Below are positions 6,591-11,997 of a stretch of DNA of 11,997 nt, in pieces. The stretch is from assembly GCA_004524385.1 (NCBI GenBank), contig SDNM01000016.1:1-11997 (forward strand), given 5' to 3'. This DNA comes from Promethearchaeota archaeon. Its GTDB lineage: Archaea > Asgardarchaeota > Lokiarchaeia > Sigyniarchaeales > SOKP01. The position numbers and the translations under genes were made by a program. The notes below the pieces were generated by a model that had not been told where the DNA came from, did no database searches, and saw nothing but the letters and a program-made list of their open reading frames with translations. The stretch's first letter is position 1. Each line of letters starts with the position of its first letter.

Positions 6591-6652
6591 ATTAAATAAA
6601 ATATAGATTGTAACTTTGTTTGATATTTAAATTAAAAAGGTGTATTTTGCCA

Positions 6653-6907
6653 ATGGAAAAAGAAGATATTTTATGGATTATTGGTATTATAATGATGGTT
6701 GTAGGCGCCATATTATTGATCTGGGGAATTTATTACATTGGTGCGGGCGCAACACTTAGTTCATATGAGTCTGCTGCTGCACAATATGGGTATCAAGGTG
6801 CAGTGGGTGCGTCATTAATGACATATGGTGCCGTTTTATTGATAATTGGAATTATCTTAATTATTGTTGGCTTTATCTTACTTTATAAATTTAAGATTAG
6901 TCAATAA
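6653..6907 (+). CDS. Two-helix membrane miniprotein of unknown function
   Basis: An 84-residue protein with two long hydrophobic segments: about residues 7-31 (ILWIIGIIMMVVGAILLIWG) and 58-80 (GAVLLIIGIILIIVGFILLY). Between them is a short polar, Ala/Ser/Tyr/Gly-rich loop of about 25 residues. The N-terminus MEKED and the C-terminus KFKISQ are charged and would probably lie on the same side of the membrane. I do not recognise a family. The ATG at 6653 is preferred over the in-frame TTG at 6620 because AAAGGTG lies about 12 bases before it and because the added TTG-initiated residues look non-coding. It follows the JAMM gene by 121 bases with its own promoter-like element. Confidence 0.65.
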   Translation: MEKEDILWIIGIIMMVVGAILLIWGIYYIGAGATLSSYESAAAQYGYQGAVGASLMTYGAVLLIIGIILIIVGFILLYKFKISQ

Positions 6908-7158
6908 TAATATAGTGAATTCAATTAATCAAAGGATTACGTAAGCGTAATAAAAATAAATTAAAAATTTTTTTTTTTCTTTTTGAAAAATATCTTTCTG
7001 AAGTAATTTGTGTCCATAATCTTTCTAAGTTATTTGAATTCTTAATTAAATAATTCTTACTATTTTTTTTAGATATTATGTGGATATCATTTTGATATAT
7101 ATCTGTTATAAGATCCCATAGATCTAAATAGAATTAACAAAAACCTAATTGATTTAAA
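6908..7158. other. Non-coding spacer of about 250 bases
   Basis: No gene is visible on either strand. The first third holds a terminator-like hairpin and T-tract. Near the end, AGATC (7111-7115) and GATCT (7121-7125) form a short inverted repeat, and GATATATATC at about 7094-7103 is a TATA-like stretch. Both lie 35-65 bases before the small gene at 7159 and may serve it. Confidence 0.4.
6936..6984 (+). terminator. Likely terminator of the small membrane protein gene
   Basis: A perfect 6-bp stem, ATTACG (6936-6941) and CGTAAT (6946-6951), with loop TAAG is followed, after an A-rich stretch, by a long T-tract from 6968 to 6984 interrupted by a single C. Archaeal termination depends mainly on such T-tracts. 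It starts 28 bases after the stop codon. Confidence 0.5.
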
Positions 7159-7302
7159 ATGGAATTGTTAGAAGAGGAACTAGAGATTTATAACTCTAAA
7201 ATGAGACTCCTAAACTGGTTAATGGAAGAATTAGAATTACATCGAGAAGACAAAAGAGACAAGTTAAATGAGAAAGGTCAAGAATTACCGCTGAATCTTT
7301 GA
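7159..7302 (+). CDS. Probable 47-residue helical microprotein
   Basis: An ATG at 7159 opens a 47-residue frame ending at TGA 7300-7302. The product starts MELLEEELEIYNSKMRLLNW and ends with QELPLNL. It is strongly amphipathic (Leu at helix spacing, many Glu, Lys and Arg, one Trp) and could form a single coiled-coil helix of about 38 residues. Composition and the absence of rare residues look protein-like rather than random for such AT-rich DNA. There is no Shine-Dalgarno site. TATA-like and inverted-repeat sequences lie 35-65 bases upstream. I do not recognise it. Its end is 28 bases from the end of the convergent TPP-enzyme gene. Confidence 0.45.
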   Translation: MELLEEELEIYNSKMRLLNWLMEELELHREDKRDKLNEKGQELPLNL

Positions 7303-7311
7303 AACTAATAA

Positions 7312-7329
7312 GAAAAAAAAAAAATAAAA
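7312..7329 (-). terminator. T-tract terminator of the TPP-enzyme gene
   Basis: Directly after the minus-strand stop codon (7330-7332) the transcript would read TTTTA followed by twelve T and then C. No clear hairpin precedes it. This is the usual form of an archaeal intrinsic terminator. Confidence 0.5.
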
Positions 7330-9048
7330 TTACAGGCTCCCAATCGATGCCATTAACTTAGTAATTTCAGCTGTGGCAAATTGAATTTTAATATCTAGAA
7401 CCGCAGGTTTATTCGAATTTTTAGCTCGCTCGAGTGCGGGTTTAATCTCATTGGGATCAGTAACTTGCTCACCATAACAACCGAATCCTTCTGCACATTT
7501 TCCATAATCAAATTCAGGCAAATCTACATCTATATAACGCTTTTTAAGACTATATTTTTGCCCAGACTTAATCATACCCCAACAATTGTTGTTTGCGATA
7601 CAAAAGATCAAATTTTTTAATCCTAATCTCACAGCAGTTTCTAGGTCTTGGATATTAATCATAAAACTACCGTCGCCCGATATTGAAACGACTTGTTTAT
7701 CAGGTTTTGCTAGTTTTGCCCCAATACCATAACCCACGGATGTGCCCAAGTGCCCCATGCCGATTGATGAAAGAGTTGAAAGTGGTTTCCTCTCTTTATA
7801 AACATTGATTTGCTCATATGTAAAAGCTTGAATATCTCCTCCATCGACAATAAGAATAGCATCCTCATCTATAAATTCTAAAACCTCTTTTATCATTCTC
7901 TGTGGAATAATTGGGGTCCTATCTTTTGAAGACTTTTTTATATAATTCGTATGAAGTCTTTGTTTCAATCCAATAAGATAGTCCAACCACTCTCTTTTTT
8001 CAACTTTTTGAGTCTTTTTGACTTCTTCAAGTAGTTGTTTTAGAAATAATTTACAATCTCCAACAATGCCTAAATCGATTGGTTTGTTTCGTCCGATAAT
8101 AGTTGGATCAATATCAACTTGTATTAATTTTTGAGAATTCTTCCAAAATGGTTCAGCTCCAAACGCCATTGTAAATGAAAACTTACAACCAAGGGCTAAG
8201 ATTACATCTACTTGAGCTGCTGACAATGTAATGCTACCTACTGTGGCCCCTATGGCACATTTCGACTTATTTGAAATAGTTCCAATTCCTGTGATGCTAG
8301 TTATAACGGGAATTTGCAAGTACTCGGCAAACTCTTGCAATTCATTCCACGCTTCTGCCCGCATAACTCCTCCACCAGAAACTATCAAGGGTTTTTCTGC
8401 ATTTAATAAGAGATCTAAAGATTTCTTAATTAATTCATTATCAATAGCGGGTTTTGCGATAGCCCTATATCTCTCTGAGCTTATAATTGGGATTTTATCT
8501 TCTTCTATTTCTGCGAGGAAAGCATCCTCATAAATCTCTAATAATACAGGTCTGGGACGACCACTAGTGGCTTCTCGAAATACTTTATGAACGGCATCAG
8601 GGATCATCTCTATTTCTCGAATACTTTTTTGGTATTTCGTAATTGGTTTAAACATAGTTACTTGATCCAGACCCCCTTGTAAAGTGAAATTGTCTTCAGT
8701 TTTACTGTGGACCTGAGGGACAATGGCGACTACAGGTATATTATCAGACCATGCCGCTCCAACACCAGGAACGAGGTGCGTTGCTCCTGGACCAACCGTC
8801 CCGAAACAGACACCTGGAGTATTAGACACTCTTGCGTAGGCATCTGCCGCATGGGCTGCTGCCTGTTCATGTCGGAATAAAACCGTATTTATACCTTTTT
8901 CCCGACCCCATCTATAAACAGCATCGTACATCTTAAGGAATTGCCCACCTGGGATCCCAAACATGTATCGAACATTTTCTTGGAGCAGACATTTTACTAA
9001 CACATCGCCCCCATTAATCATTTTCTTTTTCTCTTCCATATTTTTCAT
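7330..9048 (-). CDS. Thiamine-diphosphate enzyme, acetolactate synthase superfamily
   Basis: A 572-residue cytosolic enzyme with the three-domain plan of acetolactate synthase large subunits and relatives. The N-terminal Pyr domain (about 10-180) has GIPGGQ and the catalytic Glu61 in FRHEQAAAHAADAYAR, which activates the cofactor. The central domain (about 200-340) contains VDIDPTIIGRN and IVGD. The C-terminal PP domain carries the metal/diphosphate motif starting GDGSF at residue 458 and ending with NNN at about 486-488. The family condenses or decarboxylates 2-oxo acids; members include acetolactate synthase, oxalyl-CoA decarboxylase, glyoxylate carboligase and sulfoacetaldehyde acetyltransferase. 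No regulatory small subunit or branched-chain amino-acid gene is nearby, so I do not call it IlvB. The start could be Met1 (9048), Met4 (9039) or Met10 (9021); homology begins just after Met10. Confidence 0.88.
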   Translation of the reverse strand: MKNMEEKKKMINGGDVLVKCLLQENVRYMFGIPGGQFLKMYDAVYRWGREKGINTVLFRHEQAAAHAADAYARVSNTPGVCFGTVGPGATHLVPGVGAAWSDNIPVVAIVPQVHSKTEDNFTLQGGLDQVTMFKPITKYQKSIREIEMIPDAVHKVFREATSGRPRPVLLEIYEDAFLAEIEEDKIPIISSERYRAIAKPAIDNELIKKSLDLLLNAEKPLIVSGGGVMRAEAWNELQEFAEYLQIPVITSITGIGTISNKSKCAIGATVGSITLSAAQVDVILALGCKFSFTMAFGAEPFWKNSQKLIQVDIDPTIIGRNKPIDLGIVGDCKLFLKQLLEEVKKTQKVEKREWLDYLIGLKQRLHTNYIKKSSKDRTPIIPQRMIKEVLEFIDEDAILIVDGGDIQAFTYEQINVYKERKPLSTLSSIGMGHLGTSVGYGIGAKLAKPDKQVVSISGDGSFMINIQDLETAVRLGLKNLIFCIANNNCWGMIKSGQKYSLKKRYIDVDLPEFDYGKCAEGFGCYGEQVTDPNEIKPALERAKNSNKPAVLDIKIQFATAEITKLMASIGSL

Positions 9049-9151
9049 CTCATTCTTAAAACAGAATTATAATCCTTTTCTTATTAATTTAATAATTATC
9101 TTTCTATTCTTTTCTATTTCAATATTTCTTTTTTTTTGAATTTGGCTAAAA

Positions 9152-10207
9152 TTAATAGCTAAAATGTTCGAGGGAATTTAAAAAACTTTTTAATGAATCA
9201 GGAATCGTTTGAATTTTATTATTATCAATCCTTAATTCAATTAAAGAACTCAAATTTTTAATGGATTCGGGAATCTTTCGTATTTTATTACGCCTCAAAT
9301 CTAACCTTTCAAGCAAACTCAGAGAACCGATTGACTCGGGAATTTCTCGAATTTTATTGCGGCTTAAATTCAATTTCTTTAGAGAAATTAAAGAGCCTAT
9401 TGACTCAGGAATCTCTAAAATATTATTGCGACTTAAATCCAACCATTCGAGTGAATTTAAAGAGCTTATTGACTCGGGGACTTCTCGAATTTTATTTTGG
9501 ATAAGATTTAACTTTTTGAATGATGAAAGAAATAAATTTACATAAATTAACCTCAAGAGATAATCCACATATTCTGGATTTTCTTTTATAAACTTCCAAT
9601 TGTAGAAATTAAGACTTAATCCTACAATATGTTTATCTTTTATTTCGAGCCACGGCTTACTATTCTTGGTAGCAGTGAGAATTTGGTAATATTTGTAAGT
9701 AGCACCATTAATTTCGTAATTTTCTCTGTCCTTAGCAAATAGAGCCTCCAAGTCTAAAATAAATTTTGCTTCATTTGGAACGACTCCGATAATTGAAGCA
9801 AATTCTTCAATCCACTTTTGTATTTCTTTAATTAAAAATTTATATTTCTGGTTATCAACATCTTTAAACAAATCTAAAATTGTTTTCAATACTATCGGCG
9901 ATTTTTCGTGCTGAATTGCCCACTTCAACGAGCTTAAATCGTCTTTAAGAAAATTACGAATAATAGCTTTTGCCGCAACACTCCTGACTAATGGATTTTC
10001 GTCTGAGACTAAGCAGTTTTCAATAATTTTAAAAACTTTTTCAGTTTTTAGTTCGATTTTTTCAAATGCTTCTAAGCATTTTTTCCGAGTTTTTGCTTCA
10101 TTGCTTCCTTCGATTAAGGAGATTAACAATTCGGAAGCTTCTAATTTACTTAACTTTCCATTTTTAACATCAAGAGATATTTGGTTTGGTGTAAAAGGCT
10201 CTCTCAT
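9152..10207 (-). CDS. HEAT-like plus leucine-rich-repeat protein
   Basis: A 351-residue protein with no signal peptide. Residues about 15-130 are helical and HEAT-like (NPLVRSVAAKAIIRNFL, SPIVLKTILDLFKDV). A middle section (about 130-228) has no clear family. Residues 230-345 are five leucine-rich repeats with a 23-residue period, consensus L..LNLSRNKIREIPESIGSL, beginning near 230, 253, 276, 299 and 322. The last is one residue longer and is followed by a short cap, LEHFSY. Such repeats make a curved protein-binding surface, so the protein is probably an interaction scaffold; partners are unknown. Combinations of helical repeats with LRRs are common in Asgard archaea and are often arranged with GTPases, but no GTPase is present here. 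A TATA-like box lies about 22 bases before the ATG at 10207. Confidence 0.82.
   Translation of the reverse strand: MREPFTPNQISLDVKNGKLSKLEASELLISLIEGSNEAKTRKKCLEAFEKIELKTEKVFKIIENCLVSDENPLVRSVAAKAIIRNFLKDDLSSLKWAIQHEKSPIVLKTILDLFKDVDNQKYKFLIKEIQKWIEEFASIIGVVPNEAKFILDLEALFAKDRENYEINGATYKYYQILTATKNSKPWLEIKDKHIVGLSLNFYNWKFIKENPEYVDYLLRLIYVNLFLSSFKKLNLIQNKIREVPESISSLNSLEWLDLSRNNILEIPESIGSLISLKKLNLSRNKIREIPESIGSLSLLERLDLRRNKIRKIPESIKNLSSLIELRIDNNKIQTIPDSLKSFLNSLEHFSY
9170..9518 (-). repeat. 69-bp tandem repeats encoding the LRR units
   Basis: The DNA encoding the LRRs repeats with a 69-base period. Sequences such as GACTCGGGAATTTCTCGAAT recur with few changes at about 9333, 9402 and 9471, and a related copy occurs near 9264. 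The high similarity between the middle copies suggests recent duplication or gene conversion inside the gene. Confidence 0.7.
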
Positions 10208-10221
10208 CTTAACCGTTTTAA

Positions 10222-10236
10222 AAATATTATAAAGTG
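10222..10236 (-). promoter_or_regulatory. Candidate TATA box for the HEAT/LRR gene
   Basis: On the minus strand CACTTTATAATATTT is centred about 22 bases before the ATG at 10207, again implying a very short leader. Confidence 0.35.
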
Positions 10237-10270
10237 GGAGATTATAGTTTCAAATTATGATTATATCTCC
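10237..10270. promoter_or_regulatory. Imperfect inverted repeat upstream of the HEAT/LRR gene
   Basis: GGAGATTATA (10237-10246) is mirrored by TTATATCTCC (10261-10270) with a 14-base spacer; the arms match apart from a one-base offset. It adjoins the upstream edge of the candidate TATA box, a position suited to a regulator. The rest of the 10208-10442 spacer shows no gene. Confidence 0.35.
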
Positions 10271-10383
10271 TAATTTAATAATAAACATTTTATATTGTTA
10301 ATTAAACTTATTTTAAAACAATAAGTAATTAGGAAAATTTTAAAACTAAGTTAAATAGATACAAAACTTTATTTGAAAGGCTA

Positions 10384-10433
10384 ATAAAATAAATAAAAAA
10401 AATAATAAGGAATCCCAAGTTTCACTGGAGATT
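10384..10433 (-). terminator. Hairpin plus U-tract terminator of the coiled-coil gene
   Basis: Nine bases after the stop codon, the minus strand has a 10-bp arm AATCTCCAGT, loop GAA, and arm ACTTGGGATT (10411-10433). It pairs with one G-U and one mismatch. It is followed by a T-rich run from 10410 down to 10384, including eight T in a row. This is close to a bacterial-type intrinsic terminator. Confidence 0.55.
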
Positions 10434-10442
10434 ATTATTACA

Positions 10443-10853
10443 TTACTCTCCTCTAGCTGCTGCTTTCTCTAAAACTTTCAATTCTTTTTGTAATGCTTTA
10501 ATTTCATTCTCAATAGGTTTAATCTGATTTTTCTTATTAAGACTTATCTCTTTTAATTTGTCTTTTATCGCAGATGATTTTTCCTTGGATAGCCCTTTAT
10601 GTTCCTTTCTAAGGTCCTTTACTATAATAGCTAGTTCCTTCTTTTTTGCTACCCATTCCTCTGCTTTTGAAGTTGCTTCTGCTAAATTACTCTCCTCAGC
10701 TGTTAATTTTGTTTCAGTTTCAGCAATTTTTGCATCATAATCAGCCGCAACCTCGTTTTCAGCAGCAGCTTCTTTTTTACTTGCGTCTTCTTCAATTTTG
10801 GTAATTTCATCCTCTTTTGAGGCAATTTGAGAACGTATTTCGTTTTCGCTCAT
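10443..10853 (-). CDS. Ala/Glu/Lys-rich coiled-coil protein of unknown function
   Basis: A 136-residue, highly charged, cysteine-free protein with no membrane segment. It appears helical almost throughout: heptad-like Ile/Leu spacing in residues 5-25 (IRSQIASKEDEITKIEE), an Ala/Glu-rich central part (about 26-70), and a Lys/Leu-rich last third ending KALQKELKVLEKAAARGE. A long coiled coil, perhaps folding back near the middle, is the likely structure; the role cannot be read from it. I chose the ATG at 10853 (MSENEIRSQ) over the in-frame GTG at 10868, which would add only five residues. An ATG at 10872 is out of frame and stops after 21 codons. A clear terminator follows the gene. It lies 121 bases after the cysteine-rich gene, so it is probably a separate unit. 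Confidence 0.7.
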   Translation of the reverse strand: MSENEIRSQIASKEDEITKIEEDASKKEAAAENEVAADYDAKIAETETKLTAEESNLAEATSKAEEWVAKKKELAIIVKDLRKEHKGLSKEKSSAIKDKLKEISLNKKNQIKPIENEIKALQKELKVLEKAAARGE

Positions 10854-10974
10854 TTTTTCTAATTTCACTCATTTTTTTTAATTTTTCTTAAATTATGATT
10901 TATTTACATTATTTTTAACTATTTCTGTATTTTTCCTCGTTTTTTAAAAAATTCTTCCTTTATTTTTAATCATC

Positions 10975-11490
10975 CTAATCTTTAATCGTAAATTCCCACG
11001 CACAATAATAGTCTTTTGGATGTTCATCGGGCGGACAACAGATACACTTAGTTTCTATTCTTTTATCAATCGTTTTAGCAAAAAGAGAATATTCAGGTAT
11101 TCCTACTGTCTTACAAGGAAAATCTGGAAGATTTTTGCGCTTTCTCGCAGATTGAACGCGGCAATCGTTCATTCTAAACACACATCGTTTTTCAGAAACC
11201 TCGACGATTTCTTGAGTGTTAATATTAGCGTAAACTCTAAATCTTAAAGCTTTCATTAAAGCGGGAATACCACCATTTTCTGGAATCTTGAATCTTTGCA
11301 TAATTCGTTTAGCTTCTATAACTGTAAATACCTTCCATGATTCCTTATCAAAGTGAATAGCTTTATCTATTCCAAGTTCTCTCTCAACTGCCAAGAACCA
11401 TGTTCCATCTATAGCGAGCCAGTTTAAAGCTATAGTTTCAATGTAATCCATTAATTCTTCCTTTGAAAGGTTCTCTAGATCTTTTCTCAC
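10975..11490 (-). CDS. Cysteine-rich protein resembling DUF6125/ATC-hydrolase-like proteins
   Basis: A 171-residue soluble protein. The N-terminal part has NWLAIDGTWFLAVERELG (about 23-40) and then W52 and EAKRI, a pattern I associate with DUF6125 proteins. The C-terminal part has seven cysteines: Cys103, Cys110 (MNDCRVQSAR), Cys126 (FPCKTVG), Cys149, Cys151 and Cys152 (KCICCPPDE), and Cys163 (YYCAWEF). The last half resembles the layout of L-2-amino-thiazoline-4-carboxylate hydrolase-like domains. Clustered Cys may bind a metal or an iron-sulfur centre, which would fit its place 17 bases behind an HgdB-type subunit in the same operon. It could therefore be an accessory to that enzyme. The family name is a recollection by pattern, and function is unknown. 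The ATG at 11490 is the first usable start. Confidence 0.65.
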   Translation of the reverse strand: MRKDLENLSKEELMDYIETIALNWLAIDGTWFLAVERELGIDKAIHFDKESWKVFTVIEAKRIMQRFKIPENGGIPALMKALRFRVYANINTQEIVEVSEKRCVFRMNDCRVQSARKRKNLPDFPCKTVGIPEYSLFAKTIDKRIETKCICCPPDEHPKDYYCAWEFTIKD

Positions 11491-11507
11491 TAAGATTCCC
11501 CTCTTTT

Positions 11508-11997
11508 TTATAATAAAGTTTGGGCAAATAAACTGATTTTATCGCGCAAAACCTTCATTGAAGTCATTCTTTTATCACCAACATCTAAATCTAGCATTAA
11601 AACAGGGATACCAGTTTCATCTCTTAAAGCTTCTCTGAGAACTTGTACTACACTTCCAAATTGCTTACAGCCTATGTGCATTGTAAAGATGAAACAATCT
11701 GATTTAAATTCCTTAGCCATATTTACACAATCATCAATGAAATTGTAATAGAAATCAGTACTTTGTTTCATCATAGGAAAATCCATCCCTTTTTTAGCCA
11801 TATCATAGAACATTGTATCTAGACTGTCGGTTGTTCTGATTGGCTTGGTAAAATTATAATTAAAGATATCAAATAAGATACTCATTCCTAGTTCGCGATC
11901 TAGCCATTCACATAATCCTAGATCAAAAAAAATTAACATATAAGGAAAAATACATCGGATTTTTTCTTCTCCGCCATGATGTTTCTTTTTCCTATAA
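11508..11997 (-). CDS. HgdB/FldC-type 2-hydroxyacyl-CoA dehydratase subunit, C-terminal part
   Basis: The frame stays open to the right edge, so the gene is cut by the window and the Met at 11939 is internal. About 162 residues are visible. They match the C-terminal half of the D-component of 2-hydroxyglutaryl-CoA dehydratase and benzoyl-CoA reductase relatives: GGEKIRCIFPY as the strand opening the second Rossmann-like domain, a helical stretch, SDCFIFTMHIGCKQFGS with the conserved Cys that can hold a [4Fe-4S] cluster, then GIPVLMLDLDVGDKRMTSMKVLRDKISLF, equivalent to the family ending GIP.L.le.D..D.R.......R...F. The family performs radical dehydration of 2-hydroxyacyl-CoA or ATP-driven ring reduction in strict anaerobes, and needs an activator ATPase (HgdC) that is not in view. 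The exact substrate class cannot be decided from this part. Confidence 0.82.
   Translation of the reverse strand, partial: YRKKKHHGGEEKIRCIFPYMLIFFDLGLCEWLDRELGMSILFDIFNYNFTKPIRTTDSLDTMFYDMAKKGMDFPMMKQSTDFYYNFIDDCVNMAKEFKSDCFIFTMHIGCKQFGSVVQVLREALRDETGIPVLMLDLDVGDKRMTSMKVLRDKISLFAQTLL

Noticed and set aside
9170..9518. Possible CRISPR-like repeat array
   Set aside because: The copies are contiguous in a coding frame with a 23-codon period and have no unique spacers.
9261..9545. Plus-strand open frame with repeated DSGI/RILLRLKSN units
   Set aside because: It is the antisense shadow of the tandem LRR repeats; its repeats follow the 69-base period of the real gene.
11508..11939. The last minus-strand gene as a complete 143-residue protein
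   Set aside because: The frame continues without a stop to the window edge and the upstream residues (KHHGGEKIRCIFPY) fit the family, so the gene is truncated by the window.
1..11997. tRNA, rRNA, insertion sequence or attachment site
   Set aside because: No GC-rich cloverleaf, rRNA-like stretch, transposase motif or paired terminal repeats were seen on either strand; this was by eye, so a small RNA could be missed.

Overview
The window looks like a piece of an anaerobic archaeon, most likely of the Asgard group (Lokiarchaeia-like). This is inferred, not proven. The reasons are: very AT-rich DNA with short AT-only spacers; short leaders with TATA-like boxes about 20-26 bases before starts and few Shine-Dalgarno sites; a JAMM peptidase carrying an apparent E2/RWD-type domain; a HEAT-like plus leucine-rich-repeat protein; a stand-alone alpha-type ADP-forming acyl-CoA synthetase; and a 2-hydroxyacyl-CoA dehydratase (HgdB) family protein, which belongs to strictly anaerobic chemistry. 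There is no rRNA, tRNA, CRISPR array, transposase or phage gene.

Layout. 1-914 (+): the last codons of an unknown gene, then a nitrilase-superfamily amidohydrolase. 932-2407 (-): an acyl-CoA synthetase (ADP-forming) alpha-like protein, convergent with the nitrilase. 2594-3820 (+): an OFA-type major facilitator transporter whose reading frame has no ATG, GTG or TTG at its natural beginning; ATT at 2594 is the best candidate start. 3865-5692 (-): a likely three-gene unit of a small RHH-like (antitoxin-like) protein, a PIN-domain nuclease with a C-terminal extension, and a TatD metallohydrolase. 5693-5865: a divergent control region with a perfect 22-bp palindrome and a second hairpin. 5866-6907 (+): the E2/RWD-like plus JAMM fusion, then a two-helix membrane miniprotein. 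7159-7302 (+): a probable 47-residue helical microprotein. 7330-9048 (-): a thiamine-diphosphate enzyme of the acetolactate synthase superfamily. 9152-10207 (-): a HEAT-like/LRR protein. 10443-10853 (-): an Ala/Glu/Lys-rich coiled-coil protein followed by a hairpin-plus-U-tract terminator. 10975-11997 (-): a cysteine-rich protein resembling DUF6125/ATC-hydrolase proteins, directly behind the C-terminal part of an HgdB-type dehydratase subunit that runs off the window edge.

How the genes fit together. Three local groups are supported by spacing: antitoxin-like/PIN/TatD (gaps of 30 and 40 bases), HgdB/cysteine-rich protein (17 bases), and upstream gene/nitrilase (30 bases). The rest look like single-gene units with their own short promoters. 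The nitrilase, acyl-CoA synthetase-like protein, OFA transporter and TPP enzyme are all compatible with uptake and breakdown of small organic acids or amides, but the window does not show that they form one pathway. The best candidate for unusual biology is the E2/RWD-like plus JAMM protein and the palindromic control region it shares with the toxin-antitoxin-like unit.
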